From NCBI GenBank assembly GCA_018780035.1, contig JADMKE010000037.1, positions 20,624 through 84,623 on the forward strand: DNA of 64,000 nucleotides, in the 5' to 3' direction. Position numbers and translations under genes: made by a program. Source of the DNA: Candidatus Sericytochromatia bacterium. GTDB lineage: Bacteria > Cyanobacteriota > Sericytochromatia > UBA7694. The notes under the pieces are model-generated. The model had not been told where the DNA came from and searched no databases. It was given only the letters and a program-made list of their open reading frames with translations. This document shows, piece by piece, positions 35,058 through 43,142 of this stretch (positions are counted from its first letter, which is position 1; each line of letters opens with the position of its first letter).

Positions 35058-38000
35058 TTAGTCGAATTTGTAGACTTTGGAAGGCGTATTGTAGCCTTCG
35101 CTGCCATAATAATTGGAGACAGCCAAAAGGTATTCTTGATCTCCCACAGAGAGAAATTCCCAGTGGATATTGCCATCGCTCAAGAGTGTGCGGTAGAGCT
35201 GAAAGTCGGTTCCTTCCCAGCGATAAATGCGTGAGGCCTGTTCATAACTGGCCACGATCAGATGAGGCACATCATTCACTTCAAAATATTCCCAGTCCGT
35301 CGCTTTTGAGGTGGTTATGTTTTGAAAAGGCTCAAACTGACTGCCACTCCAGCGATAAATCACCGAAGTGCCAGTCTGGTTGGCAATATTGGTGCCAAAA
35401 TTGGCCACCGCTAGAAAGTGTTGATTGCCAATTGAAAAGGCTTCCCAATCATAAGCATTAACAGTGGGAATGGCCTGAAAATTGACAAATTGAGCCCCAT
35501 TCCATTTAAAGATATGCGAGGTGGTATTGGCATTGCCCCCATAATAAGCAGCATAAGAAGCCAGAGCCAGAAAAGACTCATTGCCAATTTGAAAGGCTTT
35601 CCAACGGAATCCACCCGTGGTTGGAATGGATTGGTATTGCACAAATTGGCTGCCATTCCATTTATATATCACAGAAGTGAGGTCTGGGCCGCGATTCCAG
35701 AAATGGGTAACGGCCAAATAGTGTTCCCCATTGATAACAAAGTGCTCAGCATCGGTGGCTCCTTCGGTAGTGAGACTTTGGAGAAGTTCAAATTGTGTGC
35801 CATTCCATTTGTGGATTTGAGAATCGAGCAGGTGATTGCCACTGGCCCCGTCATAATTATTGATCAGGGCGAGATAAGCGTCATTGCCGATCTGAAAGGG
35901 TTCTACATCATAAGCGCCGAGTGAAGGCAAGGCTTGAAAAGGCATAAACTGGCTATTTTGCCAGCGATAGATATCCGAAGTGATGCTGTGAGACGTGCCA
36001 TTGTAATAATTGGCAAAGGCAAGATAGCGCTGGTTATCGATGGCAAAAGAAGCGCTGCCCAGAGCCGCATGGGTGGTCAAAGACTGCACTTCTTGCAAAG
36101 GTGGCAGAGCAAGGACTTCAATCGCCTCTTCGAGGGTGACCGAGCTACCTGCAAGTTGAATCAACACATTTTTGATTCCCGGAGTGAGGCTGGTCGGAAT
36201 GCCAAAAGAGATATAGTTTTGGGCGATTTCACGAATGGGGACTTCTTCATCATCGATTTTGATCACGACTTGAGAGAGGTCGGGAGCTTCAATGCCAATG
36301 CCCACCAATTTACTGGGATTGACACGTACTTTTTTCTCATCGCGTGTGACCCAAACGGAGATATGGGGTGGGGCATTCACAGGGGGAGCAGCAGCGATAG
36401 ACTGAATGGTTAAACTGCCCGTACCACCTTCTGCTTTGACCGAAAAATTCGCACCTGTGGCTCCTCCTCCTGCTTGGGTGTATTGGCTGGCAAAATCGCC
36501 TGGGCTAATCACGCTTGGGCCAGTAATCCCACTCTGAAAAGCAATTTGATAATCAAAACTGGCAGATACTTGGCCAGGAGCGACTTTGAGCTTGACATAC
36601 GTGCCGTCGTTGCGGATATCCAGAATTTGATTGGCAGAGATAGGCACGGTTTTATCTCCAGGCAAAGAAACAGGCGTTGGAGCCGTCGATTTTACGTGTT
36701 TAAACACAAGTTTGATCGGCACAACATTGGTGCCTGTGCGGAGATCTGCCACCAGATTTTGGCCTTCGAGTTCCAGCTCAAAGCCATTTTTTGCTTCCGG
36801 GTTGGCCGAGTAGGTGACTTTGGAGAGCTGGGGTTTGAAGGCTCCGGGGTCGCTGCAGGCGTTGGCAGGGCAGATTTGGATCCCGTCCATCACTTCGATT
36901 TCTGTTTTGGCAATCTGTCTGTAACCGGCTTTGATATCGCTCCAGCCTTTGACTTTGACCAAGTTGTCAGATGCTAAATTTGTCTTCCAGACTGTCTCGC
37001 CAATGGTTTCAAGCAGGGTTTTGCTCTTTTCTTCATTGGCTGGAGCCGGGTTAGAGCCCCCTTGAACAGATTTATTGAGTTTTAAGACCTTGCCATTTTC
37101 AACCAGGCCGAAGAATGTTTCTGCTTTGCGAGAAGAAGTTGAAACAAGTGAATGTTGGAGGGCCGCAGAAACATCTAACATGCGCACTGGAGCCATAGAA
37201 GCTGGGAATTGGGATGTTTTATAACCCTTATTGTTTGCTGGCGCGCCAGCTTCTAATCCAGAGGCTGAAGCCTCTTTTAAAATTTGTTTGATTTGTGAGG
37301 GTGTTAATCCAGGATTTCGCGATTTAAGCAATGCCACAACACCCGTTACAAAGGGTGCCGCTGCGCTGGTTCCCAAAAATTTAGCGTTGGGCCCCAAATA
37401 TTTGGCCGTATTGTCGGCATTGCCCGCTTCAGAAACATATATTTCGTCCCCTGGGGCCCAAATCAAGCCTGTTCCCCAGTTTGAAAAATCAGCAACCAAT
37501 AAACCTTCTTTGGAGGGTAAGGCCAAACCTGTTGAACTGTTGATTTGACGGGTATTTGTGGGCCAAAGTGCCCCTACAGTAATTGCTTTAGTGTGCTTTC
37601 CAGGAAAAAATCCAGTGTAATTTTCTCCTTCGTTGGCCGCTGAGGAGACAACTGTAATCCCGTTGTCTACCGCTGCATCAATTGCAGCCATCATTCCGGA
37701 CCCAGATGCATTGAAAGAAATGGGGAGTAAAAGACAGCCAAGAATAGGTATTGCAGAACAAGGCAGCCAAAAGAAAATACCGCTATTATCCCGATCCCCC
37801 ATACTGGTTCCAATGACACTTACCTTGGCTTTGGTTCTGGCATCGTCAATGGCTGTTTGTACATCCCAGTAACTGGGGGCGTGGTAGGGATAAATGTCTG
37901 CATTGGGTGCAACGCCTGCGCTTTTGGCTAGGTTTCCTTTTTCTGAAAAACCCACCATCACAGAATAATGACCGTGAAAGGGCCATTTTGGGTCAGTCTC

Positions 38001-39512
38001 ATTGACTTTGTTGATACGCTCATGATTGCCATAAGTTGGGTCAATCTTCAGCCTTCTTCTTACCTCTACATGCCCCTCGACGGAAACATTTGGATAACCT
38101 GTTTTAAAGCCCCGATCTATATAAGCGACTTTGACGCCTGTTCCCTGCGAATAATCCCAAGCGACATTGGTGCCTGATACATTTTCTGCAACCTTTGTAT
38201 CGGTTAGCCACCAGCTTTTTCCGGGGCCATTGTCTTTTGGGTTTGGGGCTGTATTACATTGGTACGTGACCCAGTCAGTGCCTGAAGTTGGACTACTGTC
38301 ACAAACATGGGTGGGTGTCGGTACTGGAGTGGGACTCGCGGTAGGCGTTGCTTGCGTTGCCTCCATCATTCCGTTGATCTCAATCCCTTTGACCCATTCT
38401 GTGTGAAAAATCAGCGTATCGAGCAGAATTGCAAAGGTTTGCATGCCCGCCAAAGAGGCAAAGGAGATATCCCGAATGTCTTCTTCAAGCCCCTTATTGT
38501 AGGTTTTTAGTAAACTGGCTATTTTCTCAATCGGGCTTTTGCTTAAATCCAGTTGCATGAGGAAATACTCACCATTCTGTTCCAGAACAGTGGCCCCATA
38601 TTCAGCTTCAAAAGCGGTTTTGTGCTCAGGCAAGTTAAATTTCAAAATCAAGGTACCGCTCTGAAAATCCACCAAATCTGTCCCATTGACTTGGAGGCCC
38701 GTAACTTTATAGCCATCTTCCTGTATACTTTCGCCATTATAGGCTTCCAGGTCTCCCAAACTATTGGATGCAAATGGATTAAAGATATTGGTGTCATTGT
38801 TGCGCACCCGTGAAGCCTGATTTTCTTCTGGCTGCAGTTTTCTGCGACGCAGCAGTGTCCCGGCTTCGCCGCCTTCAATAATTGAAACGGTAAATTGTGT
38901 GCCTTTTTTGCCATTGGCAATCACTCTCAGCGCATTTTGCGAATTGAGTAAAAGACCTTCCCGTTTAATTTCGCGGGTTTGGCCTTTGATATCCCCTGCT
39001 TTGATCCAATCTACACCGTTGATATTTACCTCAAGATCGCCACTCAGGCCCTGTGGGCTTTCTAAATACAAGGTATAACGCTGATTGGTATCGGGTAAGG
39101 CAAAGGTGTGAAGCTCTTTCAGTTTGCGTGGCCCATATTCATAGGTTTTTTGGAAAACGATGGGGCCTGTGGGCAAGGATTTTATTTCAAATAAAGCGTT
39201 ATCTTGGTTGAGTTTTAGAGTTAAATCCAATGTTTTTGCTGACTTGCCAGAAAAGGGCTGAAGCAACCCAGCGTTTAAATGCACCCCAATCGGGCCCGTA
39301 TACGGTTTCTTTGTTTTGATTTTTTCAGCAATCACCAAGGCCTTCTGGCGCATTTGCTCGGCATAGCTCAAATCTTGAACAGGAGCCTGTAATGCGCTTG
39401 TTGAAACAGGTGCCTGGGTTGCTGGTTGAGGGACCACACAGGATGCCAGCAAACAGATTGATAAAAGATAATTCAACCATTGAAAGCCTTGTTTTGATTG
39501 CCACTTAGCCAT
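35058..39512 (-). CDS. Subtilisin-like lipoprotein with seven C-terminal EAR (EPTP) repeats
   Basis: A 1484-residue surface or periplasmic lipoprotein, lipobox LASC at Cys25. In order: a beta-sandwich near 60-215, a propeptide-like region near 275-350 (FEAEYGATVLEQNGEYFLM), the S8 protease at about 440-800 (Asp in VAYIDRGF, His in WPFHGHYSVMVG, Asn in SSAANEGEN, Ser in LGTSAAAPF), IPT/TIG-like beta domains to about 1140, and seven repeats of some 48 residues to the end. Each repeat has the form ..IPT..AYDWEAFSIGNQHFLAVAN.., the EAR/EPTP pattern, and seven of them make one complete propeller. The pairing suggests a secreted protease that binds a partner by the propeller. Third gene of a lipoprotein operon. 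Confidence 0.88.
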   Translation of the reverse strand: MAKWQSKQGFQWLNYLLSICLLASCVVPQPATQAPVSTSALQAPVQDLSYAEQMRQKALVIAEKIKTKKPYTGPIGVHLNAGLLQPFSGKSAKTLDLTLKLNQDNALFEIKSLPTGPIVFQKTYEYGPRKLKELHTFALPDTNQRYTLYLESPQGLSGDLEVNINGVDWIKAGDIKGQTREIKREGLLLNSQNALRVIANGKKGTQFTVSIIEGGEAGTLLRRRKLQPEENQASRVRNNDTNIFNPFASNSLGDLEAYNGESIQEDGYKVTGLQVNGTDLVDFQSGTLILKFNLPEHKTAFEAEYGATVLEQNGEYFLMQLDLSKSPIEKIASLLKTYNKGLEEDIRDISFASLAGMQTFAILLDTLIFHTEWVKGIEINGMMEATQATPTASPTPVPTPTHVCDSSPTSGTDWVTYQCNTAPNPKDNGPGKSWWLTDTKVAENVSGTNVAWDYSQGTGVKVAYIDRGFKTGYPNVSVEGHVEVRRRLKIDPTYGNHERINKVNETDPKWPFHGHYSVMVGFSEKGNLAKSAGVAPNADIYPYHAPSYWDVQTAIDDARTKAKVSVIGTSMGDRDNSGIFFWLPCSAIPILGCLLLPISFNASGSGMMAAIDAAVDNGITVVSSAANEGENYTGFFPGKHTKAITVGALWPTNTRQINSSTGLALPSKEGLLVADFSNWGTGLIWAPGDEIYVSEAGNADNTAKYLGPNAKFLGTSAAAPFVTGVVALLKSRNPGLTPSQIKQILKEASASGLEAGAPANNKGYKTSQFPASMAPVRMLDVSAALQHSLVSTSSRKAETFFGLVENGKVLKLNKSVQGGSNPAPANEEKSKTLLETIGETVWKTNLASDNLVKVKGWSDIKAGYRQIAKTEIEVMDGIQICPANACSDPGAFKPQLSKVTYSANPEAKNGFELELEGQNLVADLRTGTNVVPIKLVFKHVKSTAPTPVSLPGDKTVPISANQILDIRNDGTYVKLKVAPGQVSASFDYQIAFQSGITGPSVISPGDFASQYTQAGGGATGANFSVKAEGGTGSLTIQSIAAAPPVNAPPHISVWVTRDEKKVRVNPSKLVGIGIEAPDLSQVVIKIDDEEVPIREIAQNYISFGIPTSLTPGIKNVLIQLAGSSVTLEEAIEVLALPPLQEVQSLTTHAALGSASFAIDNQRYLAFANYYNGTSHSITSDIYRWQNSQFMPFQALPSLGAYDVEPFQIGNDAYLALINNYDGASGNHLLDSQIHKWNGTQFELLQSLTTEGATDAEHFVINGEHYLAVTHFWNRGPDLTSVIYKWNGSQFVQYQSIPTTGGFRWKAFQIGNESFLALASYAAYYGGNANTTSHIFKWNGAQFVNFQAIPTVNAYDWEAFSIGNQHFLAVANFGTNIANQTGTSVIYRWSGSQFEPFQNITTSKATDWEYFEVNDVPHLIVASYEQASRIYRWEGTDFQLYRTLLSDGNIHWEFLSVGDQEYLLAVSNYYGSEGYNTPSKVYKFD

Positions 39513-39521
39513 ATTGCTCTC

Positions 39522-40601
39522 CTAATAGCTCCAGGTAAAATCCCCTTGGGGGAGGGTGGTGTTGATGGTAAACAGTGATTCTTCTTTGCCGGTGCTCAGA
39601 TCGATCAGCATGAGATCTCGGATGGGATTTTTTTCGCTGTCTTCGGAATGGGCCAGCAGGTATATCAGTTGTGTAAAGTCTGGCGAAAATGCTGCGGGTG
39701 TTAAAACCCGACCATCTATATGATAATCGTTGATTTTGTTCAGGTCTGGCCGGGAATTGCGCTGGTGTTTGGCATAATCATATTCAAAGTATTCCAAAGG
39801 GGGCAAATGTTCAGCCTTGCCAAAGATCAGCTTATTGTCTGGCGAAATTCCCCAAAAGAACATCTGCACGCCAAAGGGTTTTTCCAGGTAAAAGAGTTTT
39901 TCAATCTGGGTCATTTGATTGTCTTGAAGTAAAGCCGTGGCATAAGTCACAGGGGGCCGCTGGTTGGTGGGCAACCCTTCTGCTTGGTGTGTGGCCAATA
40001 AAACCAAACGGAGAACGCCATTTCTTTCAAAAACATGCTCAATCTCGTAATCAGCTATCTTTTCATCTTGGATAAATTTTTGAACGGATTCATCGGGTTT
40101 TATTTCTGTACTTATTCCAGTTTTTCTGTGAAATAGAACCACTTTATTTTCTTGCGTTTGTTGATCAATGACAATACTGATATTTTGATTGGTGAATAAA
40201 GGGCATTTAAATGTATGTGGAGTAACTATTCTTGTTTCTTTGCCGTTTAAATCAGATTCAAAAATTTCTTCATTCGCTTTTTTGTAGACAATTTTTAAGT
40301 CTTGGTCTGTATATGTTCCACATAACCTATTCTTATTGATTTCAATATTTTTTTTTGATATAAAATCAAAATAATAAATGAAACTATTTACTTTACGATT
40401 GTCTATGGTTTTATCTGGCTGAAAATAGTTCGAATAATTAAATAATAATATTTTCCCATCAGGAGACCATTGAGCAGAACTTATTTCTTGACTATATTTC
40501 TTTCTTGAAGTACCCGTTCCAACAGGTTCACAGCTTGAAAGCCCTAGAAACAGACCCGCCATTACAATCGTTATAACTTGCTTGATCAAACTTTTCTTCA
40601 T
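39522..40601 (-). CDS. Lipoprotein with WD40/TolB-like propeller repeats
   Basis: A 359-residue lipoprotein, lipobox LSSC at about residue 24. Motifs such as SSAQWSPDGKILLFNYSN near the start and AAFSPDFTQLIYLLAHS near the end are typical of TolB/PD40-type propeller blades. No enzyme motif. The upstream half (from about 40100 to 40600) is markedly richer in A/T than the rest and than its neighbours. It overlaps the preceding gene (ATGA) and ends nine bases before the protease. A 28-base piece of it is repeated at 41899-41926. Confidence 0.75.
   Translation of the reverse strand: MKKSLIKQVITIVMAGLFLGLSSCEPVGTGTSRKKYSQEISSAQWSPDGKILLFNYSNYFQPDKTIDNRKVNSFIYYFDFISKKNIEINKNRLCGTYTDQDLKIVYKKANEEIFESDLNGKETRIVTPHTFKCPLFTNQNISIVIDQQTQENKVVLFHRKTGISTEIKPDESVQKFIQDEKIADYEIEHVFERNGVLRLVLLATHQAEGLPTNQRPPVTYATALLQDNQMTQIEKLFYLEKPFGVQMFFWGISPDNKLIFGKAEHLPPLEYFEYDYAKHQRNSRPDLNKINDYHIDGRVLTPAAFSPDFTQLIYLLAHSEDSEKNPIRDLMLIDLSTGKEESLFTINTTLPQGDFTWSY
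40072..40099. repeat. Source copy of a 28-base segment repeated at 41899-41926
   Basis: Internal codons of the propeller lipoprotein (peptide PDESVQKFI). The same 28 bases in the same orientation lie at 41899-41926. Seen directly. Confidence 0.9.
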
Positions 40602-41563
40602 GATTCAAACTCCTTAAACGTCACCCCAAACGGTGTCGCATAAATCACAGTGTGGCGCGGGTTCAGATCAAAGCTCGCTGGATCCGGGATATGCACCACC
40701 GTTTCCGCCGCTCCATCCGCAGTTACCTCCGTCTGATACCCAAAACCAAATTCCCCGTCAATGGTGGCGTAGCTGAACTTGGGAAACACCATAAAGCCTT
40801 TCCCTGTGAGTTTGATATGCATCGGCTTGCCCCGCTCCCGCAGCACTTCTACGCTTTCAATCTGGGGCTGCAAGGCACTTAGCTCCACGGGCGCGGGCTC
40901 ACCCACATTGAGCAGGGCATCGGTGTACCAGCGATTGAGTTCGATACTCAGGCGGTGGTTGCCTTTGAGATAGAGATCAGGCAGCAGTTTGGTGTTCAGG
41001 CGCGCTTTAATTTCCGTGGCCGTCACACTTTCAACCTGCAGCAAAATGCTGTCATCGAGCAGCACACGGGCCTGGGGCTCATTGCCCACAAAGCTTTGCT
41101 GCACCAGCGGTGGCTCCAATTGAAAGAGGAATTCTTTGAGCTTGAAGGCCTTTTCGTTGCGCTTTTCAAATTGGCCTTGAATCGTCAGGCGAATTTCAGT
41201 CCCGGCATAGTCGGGTCTCAAGGCCGCAGGGGCATTGGGGCCCATCACTTTTTCACCCGTTTCTGTCAGCAGAATATCTGTGATCAACAATTCGGGCGTG
41301 CGTTCACAGCGGGAGCGGGGTTTAAAGTCTTTCCAATCGCGCTCAGCCAGTTTGGGGGGCTTTTTGTGTTTCTCGTCTTCGCGCCGTTTGTCTTTGCTGC
41401 GTTGAGCGTCGCGATCAGATTGCCCACGCACCGATTGCAGCAAAAAGTCTTGTAGGCTGGCTTCTAGAGGTGTTTGGGTTTGATTTAAAGGCAAAACCAA
41501 GGGTTGGCAAGCACTTAAAGGTAAAACAAATGAGAAAAACAAAGCAACGTATAAACGTTTCAT
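40598..41563 (-). CDS. Lipoprotein, possible IPT/TIG fold, unknown function
   Basis: A 321-residue lipoprotein. I start at ATG 41563, preceded by GGGAGGG, which gives MKRLYVALFFSFVLPLSACQ with lipobox LSAC; an upstream in-frame ATG would spoil the signal. A basic stretch (SDRDAQRSKDKRREDEKHKK) follows the lipid anchor. The later part alternates short beta strands (ELLITDILLTETGEKV, PQIESVEVLRERGKPMHIKLTGKGFMV) of IPT/TIG or Ig-like type. First gene of the three-lipoprotein operon. Confidence 0.7.
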   Translation of the reverse strand: MKRLYVALFFSFVLPLSACQPLVLPLNQTQTPLEASLQDFLLQSVRGQSDRDAQRSKDKRREDEKHKKPPKLAERDWKDFKPRSRCERTPELLITDILLTETGEKVMGPNAPAALRPDYAGTEIRLTIQGQFEKRNEKAFKLKEFLFQLEPPLVQQSFVGNEPQARVLLDDSILLQVESVTATEIKARLNTKLLPDLYLKGNHRLSIELNRWYTDALLNVGEPAPVELSALQPQIESVEVLRERGKPMHIKLTGKGFMVFPKFSYATIDGEFGFGYQTEVTADGAAETVVHIPDPASFDLNPRHTVIYATPFGVTFKEFES

Positions 41564-41811
41564 GCACCCTCCCGAAGTGGAAAATAAGCAGAGCAATTGA
41601 TTTTAATTTTGCTCAAAATGTTTTCTGGATAATAACATCAAGTCAAAAAAGAATAAAGTTAAATTTCACTTAATTGTGTATTTTATTTGTCACAATCGAG
41701 GGTGGATGGGTTGATGAAAAAGCTTAAAACAATCTCATTTAAACGTTTGTAAGCCACTTTGGGGTGTTCAGAAATAATCATAAAAACAATAAAAAACCGA
41801 ACCTATTTCTT

Positions 41812-41869
41812 CTTCATAATCTTCACAATCTTCACAATCTTCACAATTCCTTTAAAAATCCTTCACAAT
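41812..41869. repeat. Short tandem repeat, unit CTTCACAAT
   Basis: One variant unit CTTCATAAT at 41812-41820, then three exact units at 41821-41847, and a fifth exact unit at 41861-41869 after a 13-base gap. Such a run can change length by slippage. Confidence 0.85.
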
Positions 41870-41898
41870 ATTAATGTGTGTAAAGATCTGGACGTGGA

Positions 41899-41988
41899 AT
41901 AAATTTTTGAACGGATTCATCGGGTTCTATCGGTGTGATTTCTTGCGTTGAGGTATTCAGGTTTTGACCAGCGGTAATTTTTAAGCCC
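41899..41988. repeat. Mosaic scar: pieces of the propeller lipoprotein and the kinase joined together
   Basis: Bases 41899-41926 are identical to 40072-40099, inside the lipoprotein gene; 41939-41949 also match 40148-40158. Bases 41955-41988 are identical to 34942-34975, the end of the kinase gene. Both keep their original orientation but in swapped order. This is what remains at the joint of an old tandem duplication that later lost most of the extra copy (inference). Confidence 0.75.
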
Positions 41989-42010
41989 ATTTGAGCACTT
42001 GGCCCAAGTG

Positions 42011-42559
42011 TTAAAACATCAGATAAGCACCTTTGGCCATTAACAAAGTGCCGTTTTGATTGCTTGAAAAGACAGCACTCTGGTCGATGCCATAATAATT
42101 CTCTTGAGAATAGTCGTGGGGGCTGTATTTGCTTTGCAGGGCTTTGCGTTGCTGAGTGGCTTGGGTATTTTGATACAAAACTTTGCCTTTCTGTTTGGCT
42201 GAAACCTGGCAGCACTCAAAATCTTCTGCCTGATTAAAGGGGGCTGGCAAATTGTTGGGGGCAATGGGTTTGAGATAGACCCAATAGCCTTTGGCTTGGG
42301 CGTCATCATACAGACTTTTGACATTTTGCGGGTATTTTTGGTGTTGGCTGTGGTATTTTTCGAGCATGTCTCTAAAATCGTGCATGTTCTGTGTCATTAC
42401 GGGCGAATAATAATGCCCATGCTGGTATTGATCATAGAGATCAGTGATCCCATTAAACGGCAAGGCCGGATAGTTTAAGGCCAAACTGGGGTAGAGCAAG
42501 ATCCCCATCAGGGGAATAGACAATCCGATCAACCAGGACTGGCGCGTTATTTCTGCCAT
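42011..42559 (-). CDS. Membrane-anchored protein of unknown function
   Basis: A 182-residue protein with one hydrophobic N-terminal segment (LIGLSIPLMGILLYPSLAL) and a soluble rest facing the periplasm. FRDMLEKYHSQHQKYPQNVKSLYDDAQAKGYW resembles the alpha1-loop region of pseudopilins, where a short peptide gives the expected 'K YP' spacing, but there is no prepilin peptidase site. Last gene of the Mla operon, 16 bases after the previous one. Confidence 0.6.
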   Translation of the reverse strand: MAEITRQSWLIGLSIPLMGILLYPSLALNYPALPFNGITDLYDQYQHGHYYSPVMTQNMHDFRDMLEKYHSQHQKYPQNVKSLYDDAQAKGYWVYLKPIAPNNLPAPFNQAEDFECCQVSAKQKGKVLYQNTQATQQRKALQSKYSPHDYSQENYYGIDQSAVFSSNQNGTLLMAKGAYLMF

Positions 42560-42575
42560 TTGCCATTGTCCCCAA

Positions 42576-43118
42576 TTAACGGGCTGCGCTTAATAACTGG
42601 GCCTGGGCACCGGCTTTGATTTCGGCCAGGGGCATGGTGCCCAATAAGGGCAATTGCCCTTGCAAGGTATTCACAAACAAGCTGATCAACTCCAAAATCT
42701 CGACCCCGGTTTCTGGCTTCAGCGCGGGGCCTGGATTCAGATGGCAATAGCGGTAATAGGGTCGGTTCTGGGGCGTGATCTGAAAAGCCCCCATTGGCAT
42801 GAGCTGGGTAAAAAAGGCGCAGAGCCGCCAGGCTTCGATCAGCTGGTCTTCGGCAATGGCCCCCGGCAAGGCCACAAAAAACTGCAAGACCGAAAGCGCA
42901 CTCTGCAAGGGCTCGGTCTCTGAGTCTTGGGCTGCATCGCGGGTATAAAAGAGCTGCAAGACCAATTGGGCCTCTTCGTCTTCCTCCAGGTCTTGATCGA
43001 GGGCCACCAGCAATTGTTCAAAGGGGCTCTCAGGCCCTTTGGGCAAAAGGCAGGTTTCGAACCCCACCAGGGTCAGCGGTTGCTGAATCCGCTCCAAGGA
43101 GCTTAGGTTTTTGGCCAA
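42576..43118 (-). CDS. Hypothetical acidic protein in the Mla operon (YbjN-like?)
   Basis: A 180-residue cytoplasmic protein starting with TTG at 43118, behind GAGG nine bases upstream. Acidic in the first half (DQDLEEDEEAQLVLQLF). The later part, AFQITPQNRPYYRYCHLN with ETGVEILELISLFVNTLQ, loosely resembles the YbjN/type III chaperone-like fold, but I am not sure. It lies 24 bases after the MlaD gene, so it is co-expressed with the lipid transporter. Confidence 0.6.
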   Translation of the reverse strand: MAKNLSSLERIQQPLTLVGFETCLLPKGPESPFEQLLVALDQDLEEDEEAQLVLQLFYTRDAAQDSETEPLQSALSVLQFFVALPGAIAEDQLIEAWRLCAFFTQLMPMGAFQITPQNRPYYRYCHLNPGPALKPETGVEILELISLFVNTLQGQLPLLGTMPLAEIKAGAQAQLLSAAR

Positions 43119-43142
43119 GACGATATACCTCGATTCTGGTCT

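Larger units (their letters stand above)
41564..42010. other. Non-coding region with repeats and fragments of neighbouring genes
   Basis: About 450 AT-rich bases without a credible gene. It holds the upstream region of the lipoprotein operon (41564-41700), a tandem 9-base repeat (41812-41869), and a mosaic of two copied fragments (41899-41988). The open frame that crosses the mosaic on the minus strand is an antisense shadow of the gene at 42011. Confidence 0.6.

Noticed and set aside
41812..41869. Possible CRISPR array
   Set aside because: Units are 9 bases with no spacers, and there are no cas genes nearby.
41871..42215. 114-residue minus-strand frame across the mosaic patch
   Set aside because: Overlaps the real gene at 42011-42559 in another frame, and its end is made of the copied fragments. 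Composition is not protein-like.
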